Origin: Amycolatopsis coloradensis
Lineage (GTDB): Bacteria; Actinomycetota; Actinomycetes; Mycobacteriales; Pseudonocardiaceae
Direction of reading: 5' to 3'
Assembly (NCBI RefSeq): GCF_037997115.1
Contig: NZ_CP150484.1
Span: 2,600,986-2,664,985 of the forward strand
Length of the DNA: 64,000 bases
Part shown: positions 1 through 7,781 of the stretch, in pieces
Numbering within the stretch: the stretch's first letter is position 1
Layout: the number at the start of each line of letters is the position of its first letter
Made by a program: the position numbers and the translations under genes
The notes under the pieces: generated by a model
What the model saw: the letters and a program-made list of their open reading frames with translations, nothing else
What the model was told of the DNA's origin: nothing
The model's database searches: none

Positions 1-228
1 CTCGACGGCACTGAGGCGGAAGAGACCGTCGAGTTCGGTTCACCCCGGCGCGCGCCGGGGTGGCTGGGCGTCTCGATGTCGCCGTTCCTGGTGGACGACT
101 TCGCCCATCCGCACCCGTGTGACACGAAATCGCGCGCCGTCCGAGCAGTCACGGAGACGTCCGGACGGATCCGGGAATCGTACGGTTGGCTACCGGAGAA
201 CCGACCGGCCAGCGCGAAGGAGTTAGTC

Positions 229-1473
229 GTGAGTGATGGTTTGAGAGGGGCGGAGAACGTAACGCTCTGCCAGACGTGCCGGGACATCAAGGTCCGCAAG
301 TTCCTGTCGCTCGGCATGCAGCCTTCGTTCCATTTCCCCGCGAACCAAGAGGAACTGGACAACGAACAGCTCTGGCCACTCGAGCTGGGGTTCTGTGAAC
401 AGTGCAGCCTGGTGCAGGTCATGGAATGGGTCAGTGAGCGCATCCTGTTCTCAGGCGACTACCACCACCTCGCGGGTCTGACCGCCGGCTACCACGTGCA
501 CTTGGAGGAACTCGCGGACACGCTCGCAGGACTCTATGAGTCGGGCCCTGCCGGCCGATCCGTCGTCGAGTTCGGGAGCAATGACGGCAGTTTGCTCGAC
601 AAGCTGGCCGATCGCTCGTTCGACGTCCTCGGCGTCGATCCGGTCGGTTCGTCGGCAGCCGGAAACCCTGTGGTCAAGGACTATTTCAGTTCGACTGTCG
701 CGGACGAGGTGGCGTCGGCCCGCGGGAAGTCGGACATCGTGGTCGCGCTCAACGTGTTCGCGCACGTCACCAACCTGCACGACGTGCTGGACGGCATCAC
801 GACGATCCTGAAGGACGACGGGCTGTTCGTGAACGAGTCGCACTACCTGCCGGATCTTCTCGAGACCCTGCAGTACGACTTCGCCTATCACGAGCACTCG
901 AGGTACTACTCGCTGACGGCGCTGGACGAGGCGTTCCGGCTCCACGGTCTCGAAGTCGTCAAGGTCGAGCGGATCCCGACCCACGGCGGGTCGGTCCGGG
1001 TCTACGCCGGTTTCGCCGGTGCCCACGAGATACACGAGTCGGTCGCGGAGATCCGCGAGTACGAAGACACCCTGAAGCTGCGGGACTCGATGATCTACTC
1101 CGCTTTCGCCACCAAGGTGGAGGAGCACCGGGAGAAGTTGCGCGACCTGGTCGCGGAGCTCAAGAGCACCGGTGCCACGGTCGCGGGGGCTTCCGCGCCG
1201 GGACGTGCGGTGACACTGTTCAACTACTGCGATCTCGGCACCGACGACATCGACGTGGTCTCCGAGATCAGCCCGCGCAAGATCGGCAGGTTCTTTCCCG
1301 GCACCCACATCCCGGTCATCAGCCAGCAGGAGCTGTGCGGGGAGGACCAGCCGGACTACGCCATCCTGCTGTCCTGGCACATCGCCGACGAGGTGATTAC
1401 CAACCTGCGTAACGAAGGCTTCCGCGGAAAGCTGATCGAACCGCTGCCCGAGCCACGGATCCTCGACCGATAG
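229..1473 (+). CDS. Sugar C-methyltransferase-like protein (zinc-binding, SAM-dependent)
   Basis: SAM-dependent methyltransferase of the deoxysugar C-methyltransferase type (TylC3/EvaC/TcaB9 family). With the GTG start at 229 the protein has 414 residues, the usual family length. It shows an N-terminal zinc site (Cys14/Cys17 and Cys56/Cys59), a SAM-binding segment VEFGSNDG near 113-120, a catalytic Tyr220-x-Glu222-His223 group matching the family's Tyr-x-Glu-His, and a C-terminal domain with FFPGTHIPV and the ending EPLPEPRI. The start was chosen for the AAGGAG ribosome site at 217-222. The frame is, however, open with GC-rich third positions back to position 1 (an ATG lies at 76), so an N-terminal extension or fusion is possible. 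Such enzymes act in sugar-nucleotide pathways for polysaccharides or glycosylated natural products; partner genes would lie left of the window. The substrate cannot be told. Confidence 0.8.
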   Translation: MSDGLRGAENVTLCQTCRDIKVRKFLSLGMQPSFHFPANQEELDNEQLWPLELGFCEQCSLVQVMEWVSERILFSGDYHHLAGLTAGYHVHLEELADTLAGLYESGPAGRSVVEFGSNDGSLLDKLADRSFDVLGVDPVGSSAAGNPVVKDYFSSTVADEVASARGKSDIVVALNVFAHVTNLHDVLDGITTILKDDGLFVNESHYLPDLLETLQYDFAYHEHSRYYSLTALDEAFRLHGLEVVKVERIPTHGGSVRVYAGFAGAHEIHESVAEIREYEDTLKLRDSMIYSAFATKVEEHREKLRDLVAELKSTGATVAGASAPGRAVTLFNYCDLGTDDIDVVSEISPRKIGRFFPGTHIPVISQQELCGEDQPDYAILLSWHIADEVITNLRNEGFRGKLIEPLPEPRILDR

Positions 1474-1513
1474 TGTCCCGAGTCGTTGATTCGCACCATA
1501 GGTCTGCGGGAGG

Positions 1514-1592
1514 GCTGAAGGGGACTTTCCCCTCGTCTCTCGCGGTGAAGGGCGCTTTACCCGCATCGCATGCGACGAAAGTCCCCTTCAGC
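1514..1592. repeat. Inverted repeat, CTGAAGGGGACTTTC arms
   Basis: Perfect 16-base arms at 1514-1529 and 1577-1592 are separated by 47 bases. It lies 40 bases past the methyltransferase stop and probably folds as a bidirectional terminator. The arm resembles the AAGGGACCTTT palindromes found elsewhere in the window. Confidence 0.75.
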
Positions 1593-1680
1593 GCATCGAC
1601 CCCACAGGAACTTATGGCGCGAGTTCGTGGCGGCGTTTGGCTACTTGTTGTCTGGCCTGGCTAGGTGACACGCCAGGTGA

Positions 1681-1889
1681 AGTACATGAAGGCCTCCTTC
1701 CTTGCGCCTAGTGTCGCGTGATCCTGCTGCCTTGCGTCCGCTGTGGATCCACGTGGATCATGGCAAGACGGAGAAAAGCTGGTTGTACCAGGGGTTTTCT
1801 CCGACGCTGCCAGGGCCGCGTGGGCCGCAACGGCGTAAGGCAAGCAGGGTCACGCGACACTAATGCAAGGAAGAAGGCCTTCATGTACT
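1681..1889. repeat. 209-bp near-palindromic element (MITE-like)
   Basis: The left end starts AGTACATGAAGGCC and the right end finishes GGCCTTCATGTACT. The two halves match as reverse complements almost continuously to the centre, where CGGAGAAAA and TTTTCTCCG enclose a small CTGGT/ACCAG stem. One transcript strand could fold as a single hairpin of about 100 pairs with minor bulges. It contains no believable gene, and no target-site duplication is evident. A small non-autonomous mobile element or a large palindromic repeat are the likeliest readings. Confidence 0.7.
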
Positions 1890-1982
1890 CGGGGAGGTAG
1901 TGCGCGCGGCGCATTCCGGCCCGAGTGGCGCACCTCGAACGTAGCGAAAGGAGATTGGTCGATAAACGCGCTGGTGAACGCG

Positions 1983-2006
1983 AAAAGACCCCCGGTCACG
2001 GAGGTC
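1983..2006 (-). terminator. Terminator of the DUF899 gene
   Basis: Read on the minus strand, GACCTCCG and CGGGGGTC pair (one G-T) around a short loop and are followed by TTTT. This lies about 30 bases past the DUF899 stop. Confidence 0.6.
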
Positions 2007-2035
2007 CTTCTCACCCGTTCGGCCGGGTGGTTGGC

Positions 2036-2776
2036 TCACTCGTCCTTGTACTGGTAGTGGCGGCGGATCGATTTCACCGGACCGGTGTAACGGTCGGCCG
2101 GCTTTTCCCATCGCTCTTGCCTGCCAAGCGCCGTCAGGTCGAGCAGGTGGAACGTACTGAGGAACACCTCGGTACCCCGCGCATACGTCGAATACGTGTG
2201 GAAGACCCGATCGCCGTCCCGTAGGAAGACGCTGGCGCCGGGCGTCTCCATGCCTTTGAACTCGGTCAGGCCCCGCCGCTCGAGGGCCGCGCGATCCTCG
2301 TAGTTGTGCTCGACGGGGGCCACCCGGTCGTCGAGGGTCACGTGGAAGTCGTAGTTGAAGTCGCTGTCCCCCGACGAATGCCAGTCGAAGTCCCACCCCA
2401 TCCGGTCCCGGTAGGCGAGCAGCTTCGACAGCGGCGCCCGCGACACCACCGCGAGCGAAGTGTCGCGCCGGTGCAGATGGGAGAGGCTGCCGAAGTTGTC
2501 GACCAGGAACGAGCAGCCCGCGCACCCCTCGTCCCAGTCGGGGTGGAACATGAAGTGGTAGACGATGAGTTGACGACGACCCTCGAACAGGTCGATCAGG
2601 CGGCGCTTGCCCGTAGGACCCTCGAAGACATAGTCCTTCTCGACTTCGATCATCGGCAGCTCGCGACGGGCGGTGTTCAGCGCGTCCCGCGCCTTCGTGG
2701 CCGCCTTCTCCTTGGCGAGGAAGTCCTTGTGAGCGGAATGCCACTCGTCACGAGAAACTATCTTCGGCAGGCTCAT
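2036..2776 (-). CDS. DUF899 family thioredoxin-like protein
   Basis: A 246-residue protein of the DUF899 family, which has a thioredoxin-like fold and no settled function. Family marks seen are the N-terminal SRDEWHSAHKDFLAKEKA segment, LIVYHFMFHPDWDEGCAGCSF with a Cys-x-x-Cys like a redox site (roughly residues 89-109), and the WDFDWHSSGDSDFNYDF segment. The ATG at 2776 follows a GAGGG ribosome site by 6 bases. It is cytosolic, having no signal peptide or membrane segment. It lies 193 bases downstream of the GMC oxidoreductase on the same strand, but two hairpins lie between them, so it is probably transcribed on its own. A redox role is inferred only from the fold. Confidence 0.85.
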   Translation of the reverse strand: MSLPKIVSRDEWHSAHKDFLAKEKAATKARDALNTARRELPMIEVEKDYVFEGPTGKRRLIDLFEGRRQLIVYHFMFHPDWDEGCAGCSFLVDNFGSLSHLHRRDTSLAVVSRAPLSKLLAYRDRMGWDFDWHSSGDSDFNYDFHVTLDDRVAPVEHNYEDRAALERRGLTEFKGMETPGASVFLRDGDRVFHTYSTYARGTEVFLSTFHLLDLTALGRQERWEKPADRYTGPVKSIRRHYQYKDE

Positions 2777-2889
2777 CGTTCGCCCTCACTTTGTCTCGTC
2801 ATTCGTATCCTGATCCGCCTGAAACCAACGGAACCCGGAAAATCGCGGCTGCGCGCGTTTCCGCGCGGGTCGTCGTCCGTTTCCTTTTC

Positions 2890-2961
2890 CCGGTTTCCCT
2901 GATATTCGGAAACCGGTTCACCGGCGGCCTCCCCGACATCGTCGGGCGAGGCGGCCGCCGG
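2890..2961. terminator. Two tandem hairpins after the GMC oxidoreductase
   Basis: CCGGTTTCC/GGAAACCGG (2890-2916) is followed by CCGGCGGCCTC...GAGGCGGCCGCCGG (2921-2961). Both can fold on either strand. They lie just past the oxidoreductase stop and upstream of the DUF899 gene, so they probably separate the two transcripts. Confidence 0.65.
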
Positions 2962-2969
2962 CGCATCTC

Positions 2970-4517
2970 CTATCGTGCGGTTTCGCGGATCAGTTCGGCC
3001 GCCCGTTCCGCGATGGCGATCACGGCGGCGTTGGGGTTGCCGCGCACGCCGGTGGGCATCACGGAGGCGTCGGCGACGCGGAGGCCGTCGATGCCGTGTA
3101 CGCGCAGCTGCGGGTCGACCACCGTGCCGATCGCACAGGTGCCTGCCGGGTGATACGTCGAATGCGCGTACGCGCGGATGTGGGCCCGTAGGTCCGCGTC
3201 CGACTCGGAGGCGGGCACGGTGTGCGGCGTCGTCGTATACGGTGCCAGGGCGGTCTGGTCGGCGATCTCGAGCGCGATCCGCAGCGCGTCGACCGCGGCG
3301 GCCAGGTCTTCGGGCTCGGCGAAGTAGTTGTGCACGATCTTCGGCTTCGCCGTCGGTTGTGGCGAGGCGAGCGACACGGTGCCGCGGCTGAGCGGAGTGA
3401 GCATGCTCGGGCCGAACGTCACCGCGTGCCCGGTCGGTGAGCCCAGGCCGCCGTCGGCGAACATCACCGGCGCGGCGAGGAACTCGACGTCCGGTGCGGT
3501 CAGCGTCGACCGGGTGCGGATGAACCCGCCGGCTTCCGGACCGTTCGAGGTGAGCGGTCCGCTCGCGGACTCCATGTACCTCGCGACGTTCTCCGGCGTG
3601 CCGGCGGCGAGCAGGCTGATCGGGTGCTCGTGGGTGTAGACGAGCGGGATCAGCGCGTGGTCCTGCAGGTTGGCGCCGACGGCAGGCAGGTCCGCGACCA
3701 CCGGCACACCGAGCGCGCCCAGCAGCGCGGCCGGCCCGATCCCGGACAGCTGTAGCAGGTGCGGGGAGTTGTAGGCCCCGGCGGAGACGATGACCTCTCG
3801 CTCGGCGCGGACGGTGACTTCCTCGCCGTGGCGCCCACCGGTGACCCCGACCGCGCGGCCGGCTTCGACCAGCACGCGGTGTACCCGCAGGTCGGTCTCG
3901 ACGGTGAGGTTCGGCCGGGCGGCGGCGGGGTGCAGGTAGGCGGTGGCGGTGCTCTCGCGACGGCCGTCGCGCTGGGTGACCTGGAACTCGCCGAAGCCGT
4001 CCTGCTCGGCACCGTTGAAGTCCTCGGTGCGCTTGTACCCCGCCTGCGTGGCCGCTTCGACGAAGGCGGCCGACATCGGGTTCTTCGAGCGGCCGTCGGA
4101 GACCCGCAGCGGGCCGCCGGTGGCGTGGAACTCCGACTCGCCTCGCTCGTTGTCCTCCGCGCGCAGGAAACAGGGGAGAAGGTCGGCGTAGCTCCAGCCC
4201 GGCTGTCCCCAGCCGTCGAAGTCGAGGCGGTTGCCGCGGACGTAGATCATGTTGTTGGTGGCGCTGGACCCGCCGAGGACCCTGCCGTGCCCGAGGTAGA
4301 CGCGCCGGCGCCGCAGGTGCGGCTCCGCGTGGGTGTCGTGGTCCCAGTCGAAGTCGGTGCGGAACAGCCGGCCGAAGCCGACCGGTACGTGGATGTCCTC
4401 GGCCGTGTCCCGGCCGCCGGCCTCGACCAGGCAGACGCGGACGTCGGGGTCTTCGCTCAGCCGGGTGGCGAGCACGGCGCCGGCCGAACCGGCGCCCACG
4501 ATGACGTAGTCGTACAT
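2970..4517 (-). CDS. GMC family FAD-dependent oxidoreductase
   Basis: A 515-residue glucose-methanol-choline oxidoreductase, oxidising an alcohol with FAD. The N-terminus has the dinucleotide-binding VGAGSAGAVLATRL (about 6-19) and the GMC signature GGSSATNNMIYVRG. The C-terminus carries the catalytic His456 in YHPAGTCAIG and the Asn pair 494/496 in RGNPNAA. The open frame extends further upstream, but the ATG at 4517 is preceded by GAGGAG at 8 bases and starts the family's MYDYVIVGAG pattern. It is cytosolic. The epoxide hydrolase gene lies 79 bases upstream on the same strand, with a hairpin between. A choline dehydrogenase-like or aryl-alcohol type activity is possible; the substrate is unknown. 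Confidence 0.9.
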   Translation of the reverse strand: MYDYVIVGAGSAGAVLATRLSEDPDVRVCLVEAGGRDTAEDIHVPVGFGRLFRTDFDWDHDTHAEPHLRRRRVYLGHGRVLGGSSATNNMIYVRGNRLDFDGWGQPGWSYADLLPCFLRAEDNERGESEFHATGGPLRVSDGRSKNPMSAAFVEAATQAGYKRTEDFNGAEQDGFGEFQVTQRDGRRESTATAYLHPAAARPNLTVETDLRVHRVLVEAGRAVGVTGGRHGEEVTVRAEREVIVSAGAYNSPHLLQLSGIGPAALLGALGVPVVADLPAVGANLQDHALIPLVYTHEHPISLLAAGTPENVARYMESASGPLTSNGPEAGGFIRTRSTLTAPDVEFLAAPVMFADGGLGSPTGHAVTFGPSMLTPLSRGTVSLASPQPTAKPKIVHNYFAEPEDLAAAVDALRIALEIADQTALAPYTTTPHTVPASESDADLRAHIRAYAHSTYHPAGTCAIGTVVDPQLRVHGIDGLRVADASVMPTGVRGNPNAAVIAIAERAAELIRETAR

Positions 4518-4550
4518 GCTTGTGCTCCTCGAAAGAACCCCCTGCTGACA

Positions 4551-4588
4551 CGAAGACGGCCTCGACATGCCGGCGAGGCCGTCCTTCG
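4551..4588. terminator. Hairpin between epoxide hydrolase and GMC genes
   Basis: GACGGCCTCG and CGAGGCCGTC arms around a 9-base loop. It lies 8 bases past the epoxide hydrolase stop and would weaken read-through into the oxidoreductase gene. Confidence 0.6.
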
Positions 4589-4596
4589 ACTTCCGG

Positions 4597-5763
4597 CTAC
4601 CTCCTGCTGTCCAGTGAACCCACGAAGGTCCGCAGGTCGCCGACGTACAGTTTCGGCTGCTCCATCGCGGCGAAGTGGCCGCCCTGGTCGAACTCCGACC
4701 AGTGGGTGATGGTGGAGTAGTCACGCTCGGCGAGCGACCGGATCGGGAGCCCGGGATCCTGCCCGAAGACCGCGACGCCGATCGGGACGGTGACCGGGTC
4801 CGGTGCCGCGCCGGGAGTGAACATCTTGCCGAGGGTCGCGGCGGACTCGTAGTAGAACTGAGCGGACGACGTGGCGGTTCCGGTCAGCCAGTAGAGGGTG
4901 GCGTTGGTCAGCAGCCGGTCACGTCCGACCTCCTCCTCCGGCGTCTTGACCGCCTTGTTCCAGTCGTGGAACTTCTCGACGATCCACGCGAGCTGTCCCA
5001 CCGGAGAATCCGTGAGGCCGTACCCGATGGTGAGCGGACGGGTCGTCTGCACCTTCATGTAACCCGACAGCTCGGCGTCGAACCGGCCCAGCTCGGCGAG
5101 GCGGGCGAAGTCCGATTCGCCGAGCTGCGACAGCTCCTCCGGATCGCCGGAGGGCAGGGTCAGCAGCATCGACAGGTACGCACCCCGGACTCGTTCGGGT
5201 GCGAGGCGGCTGAGCTCGAGGGAGATGATCGAACCCCAGTCCCCACCCGCGGTGACGTACGAGTCGTAGCCGAGGCGCCGCATCAGCTCTGCCCATGCCC
5301 CGGCGACACGCTGGACGTCCCAGCCGGGCTCGGTGACCGGACCGGAGAAACCGTGCCCGGGGATGGACGGAATGACCAGGTGGAACGCCAGGGCAGGGTC
5401 GAGGCCGTTGGCGCGGGGGTCGGTGAGCGGACCGATGACGTCCAGGAACTCGACGATCGAGCCAGGCCAGCCGTGGGTGAGCAGCAGCGGCGTCGCGCCC
5501 GGCTCCGCCGAGGTGATGTGCATGAAATGGACGTCGGCGCCGTCGATCTCCGTGATGAACTGAGGGTGCCGGTTCAGTTCCCGTTCCGCTGCTCGCCAGT
5601 CGTAGGTGGACTGCCAGTACGTGGCGAGCTCACGGAGGTAGTCACCGGGGACGCCGCGCTCCCAGCCCGGGACCGACACCGCGGCCGGCCAGCGGGTCGA
5701 GGCGATTCGCGCGCGTAGGTCCGCGATCTCGGAATCGGGTATGTCGATCCGATAGGGCCGCAT
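4597..5763 (-). CDS. Epoxide hydrolase (alpha/beta hydrolase, EHN domain)
   Basis: A protein of about 388 residues of the microsomal-type epoxide hydrolase group, opening epoxides to diols. An N-terminal EHN lid domain (RIDIPDSEIADLRARI onward) precedes the alpha/beta-hydrolase core. The oxyanion segment HGWPGS (97-102), the nucleophile Asp175 in GGDWGS and the His in QGGHFAAMEQP near the C-terminus are visible. ATG 5763 follows AAAGG by 8 bases; a GTG at 5772 in the same frame is the alternative. There is no signal peptide. It is divergent from the flavin monooxygenase at 6008, and a monooxygenase, an epoxide hydrolase and an alcohol oxidase together suggest an oxidative route for a hydrophobic substrate (inference). 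Confidence 0.9.
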   Translation of the reverse strand: MRPYRIDIPDSEIADLRARIASTRWPAAVSVPGWERGVPGDYLRELATYWQSTYDWRAAERELNRHPQFITEIDGADVHFMHITSAEPGATPLLLTHGWPGSIVEFLDVIGPLTDPRANGLDPALAFHLVIPSIPGHGFSGPVTEPGWDVQRVAGAWAELMRRLGYDSYVTAGGDWGSIISLELSRLAPERVRGAYLSMLLTLPSGDPEELSQLGESDFARLAELGRFDAELSGYMKVQTTRPLTIGYGLTDSPVGQLAWIVEKFHDWNKAVKTPEEEVGRDRLLTNATLYWLTGTATSSAQFYYESAATLGKMFTPGAAPDPVTVPIGVAVFGQDPGLPIRSLAERDYSTITHWSEFDQGGHFAAMEQPKLYVGDLRTFVGSLDSRR

Positions 5764-6007
5764 CGAGGCCACCTTTCCTCAGCCGGGGGTATGGGTGGTC
5801 CCCGCGTCCCCCGTCCGGGAGCCGTTGAGACCCGAGGTACATCGTGGTCATGGATGGCAGCGCCCGCGTCTTCACGGTTGCTCGGCCTCCGGCGCCACGG
5901 ACTCCCGGTGCGCAAAGGAGGAGACGATCGAGCACCGGCGGCCTGGGATCGTCGTTGCGAACGTGCGAGTGAGGCAGCGACGGCGACATACATATTTGGA
6001 GGACGCC
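5764..6007. promoter_or_regulatory. Divergent promoter region, epoxide hydrolase / flavin monooxygenase
   Basis: A 244-base spacer between divergent genes. The only sharp signal is GGAGGA at 5998-6003 ahead of the TTG start. The AT-richer stretch near 5986-5997 is a possible promoter element, but no operator-like palindrome was recognised. Confidence 0.4.
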
Positions 6008-7189
6008 TTGTCCGGATACGCCATACTGTCGGCGGACGAGCTTCGTAAGCGGGCCGAGGACCTGGTGCCGCTGATCGAGTCGAAGGCGCTGTCGGCGGAG
6101 CAGAACCGCACCCTGGACGACGAGGTGGTCGAGGCGCTCGCCGAAGCAGGCCTGTTCGACTTGCGCCGGCCGCAGCGCTACGGCGGCCACGAGACGAGCG
6201 CGCTCGACACGGGCGACATCGTGTCGATCATCTCGGCGGCCGACCCGTCGGCGGGCTGGAACACGGCGGCGTGGGCGATCGGTGACTGGTTGGCCGCGGC
6301 GTTCCCCGACCACGTGCAGGACGAGGTGTTCGCCACGTCCGCCACGCGGATCTGCGTCTCGCTGAGCCCGACGGGGGTCGCGACCGAGGCCGGGGACGGA
6401 CTGGTCGTCAACGGGCGCTGGCATTTCGTGAGCGGCGCGCGGCGCAGCCACTGGCAGGCCATCATGGCGATGGCCCCGGCCCCGGACGGCAGCCAGTGGC
6501 CAGTGGCCGCGCTGGTGCCGATGTCGGAGCTGACGATCGACGATGACTGGCACACGTCGGGCTTCGCCGCCACCGGCAGCGTCGACACGATGGCCGAGAA
6601 CTTGTACGTCCCGCGAGAGCGCACGCTACCGATGGTGTCGGTGCTCCAGGAGCAGTACGCGTCCGAGCTCAACGCCGCCTCGCCCGTGTTCCGCACCCCG
6701 ATGATCCCGACCGGTGCGGCGGGGTTCATCGGCGTGGCGATAGGGATGGGCCGAGCGGCGCTGGCCGAGTTCCACCGGAACCTGTCGGGCCGGCCGATCA
6801 CGTTCACCGACTACAGCCTCCAGAGCGAGGCTCCGGTCACACACTTCGAGGTCGCCGAGGCGGCGTTGAAGCTCGAGGAAGCGGAGTACTACGCCTGGAA
6901 GATGGCCACTGTCCTCGACCAGAAGGGCGCAGCGGACGAGGCGTGGACACTCGAGGAGCGGATGCACAACCGCGGACGTCTCGGCCGACTCGTGCGGCTG
7001 GTCGAGGAGGCCGTCGACGTGCTGGCATCCGCGAGCGGGGGCTCCTCGATCAAGCTGTCCAAGCCGATCCAGCGGATCCGGCGCGATATACACGCGTTCA
7101 GCCTGCACGGCCTGATGCACCCGAACACCAATTTCGAACTGTACGGCCGCTCTCTCTGCGGGCTCCCGCCGAACACGCAGTACCTCTGA
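6008..7189 (+). CDS. Acyl-CoA dehydrogenase-fold flavin monooxygenase (HsaA/HpaB-like)
   Basis: A 393-residue protein of the acyl-CoA dehydrogenase superfamily that fits the flavin-dependent monooxygenases (HsaA, DszC, nitrososynthases) better than true dehydrogenases. Typical segments are PQRYGGHET and ADPSAGWNTAAWAIGDW in the N-terminal helical domain, the middle beta domain with VNGRWHFVSGARRSHW, and a C-terminal helical domain ending HPNTNFELYGR. These enzymes take reduced flavin from a separate reductase, which is not in this window. The TTG start at 6008 was chosen because GGAGGA ends 4 bases before it and it gives the family length; the open frame reaches to 5795 without such a signal. 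The substrate is unknown. Confidence 0.8.
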   Translation: MSGYAILSADELRKRAEDLVPLIESKALSAEQNRTLDDEVVEALAEAGLFDLRRPQRYGGHETSALDTGDIVSIISAADPSAGWNTAAWAIGDWLAAAFPDHVQDEVFATSATRICVSLSPTGVATEAGDGLVVNGRWHFVSGARRSHWQAIMAMAPAPDGSQWPVAALVPMSELTIDDDWHTSGFAATGSVDTMAENLYVPRERTLPMVSVLQEQYASELNAASPVFRTPMIPTGAAGFIGVAIGMGRAALAEFHRNLSGRPITFTDYSLQSEAPVTHFEVAEAALKLEEAEYYAWKMATVLDQKGAADEAWTLEERMHNRGRLGRLVRLVEEAVDVLASASGGSSIKLSKPIQRIRRDIHAFSLHGLMHPNTNFELYGRSLCGLPPNTQYL

Positions 7190-7536
7190 ATCGCTGAGTT
7201 CCACGACGCCACTCCACGGCAGGCCTTCGCGCGACTCCACGCCGTCCAGCACGGCGATGATGGCCGCGACAGCGGCAACGGCGATCTTCATGGGGTCACC
7301 TCCGGAAGCGGCTGGTGCCAAGGGGTGGCGGGAGCGGGTCCGGCGCCGCCAGGTCCGCGGGCACCTGCTGGGCCTGAGCCGCGGTCGACGACGGCGCCGT
7401 GGTGGGCGGGTCGGTGTGGGGCTCTCTACATCGAAGACGACAAGATCACAGACGGTGAGCTCCGTGAGCCCTTCGGCGAGCTCCACGCCATCCAAGCTCA
7501 GCGGATCGCAGCGACCAGCGCGGAGGGCACAAACAA
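7190..7536. other. Region with remnants of small genes
   Basis: No intact gene. The minus strand carries coding-like pieces described as a pseudogene below; the plus strand shows nothing. Confidence 0.5.
7192..7500 (-). pseudogene. Decayed small-gene locus (remnants)
   Basis: On the minus strand an excellent ribosome site (GGAGG, 7 bases) precedes ATG 7291 and a hydrophobic start MKIAVAAVAAIIAVLDGVES. The frame then runs without a stop into the convergent monooxygenase gene, as if its 3' part had been lost. Upstream, a Pro/Ala-rich reading with GC-rich third positions ends at TGA 7296-7298. A piece starting LDGVELAEGL (near 7495) in another frame resembles LDGVESREGL of the first remnant. 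A frameshifted, internally duplicated gene would explain this. The family was not recognised. Confidence 0.3.
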
Positions 7537-7565
7537 AAGGACCACCCGCGATGCGGGTGGTCCTT
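7537..7565 (-). terminator. Intrinsic terminator after tRNA-Ala
   Basis: A perfect 13-base stem (AAGGACCACCCGC and its complement) with a 3-base loop. On the minus strand it is followed by TTTTGTTTG, a good U-tract. It lies 73 bases past the tRNA 3' end. Confidence 0.85.
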
Positions 7566-7637
7566 GCTCGCCTTCAGGCGTAGCGGTCCTACTTCGCGGC
7601 CTTCATTCAGGCACTTGTTCTAGTAAGACCTCCAGGG

Positions 7638-7710
7638 TGGAGCTGAGGGGAATCGAACCCCTGACCTTCTCGATGCGAACGAGACGCGCTACCAACTGCG
7701 CTACAGCCCC
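7638..7710 (-). tRNA. tRNA-Ala (anticodon CGC)
   Basis: A 73-base cloverleaf on the minus strand. The acceptor stem GGGGCTG/CAGCTCC contains the G3-U70 pair that marks alanine tRNAs. The anticodon stem TCTCG/CGAGA holds the loop TTCGCAT, giving anticodon CGC for codon GCG. The T arm is AGGGG-TTCGATT-CCCCT. The 3' CCA is not encoded. The 5' end is only 12 bases from a long hairpin and no promoter is seen between them, so it may be made from the glpR transcript. Confidence 0.95.
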
Positions 7711-7722
7711 TGGTGAAGCTTG

Positions 7723-7779
7723 CCCCTTGTTGGGAGCTCCGTGAGCCTATCAGTGGCTCATGGAGCTCCCAACAAGGGG
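7723..7779. terminator. Long hairpin between glpR and tRNA-Ala
   Basis: Arms CCCCTTGTTGGGAGCTCC and GGAGCTCCCAACAAGGGG (18 bases, perfect), extended inside by TGAGCC/GGCTCA. It lies just past the glpR stop and ends 12 bases before the tRNA. It may act as a terminator or as an RNA-processing structure that separates the tRNA. Confidence 0.8.
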
Positions 7780-7781
7780 GG

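Larger units (their letters stand above)
1474..2035. other. Intergenic region with two palindromic elements and a terminator
   Basis: 562 bases without a convincing gene. It holds an inverted repeat at 1514-1592, a 209-bp near-palindrome at 1681-1889 and a terminator-like hairpin at 1983-2006. The short open frames here lack ribosome sites and family resemblance and lie largely inside the palindromes. Confidence 0.7.

Noticed and set aside
1473-2057. Several short frames (60-70 codons) after the first methyltransferase
   Set aside because: They lie within palindromic repeats, have no ribosome sites and poor third-position GC.
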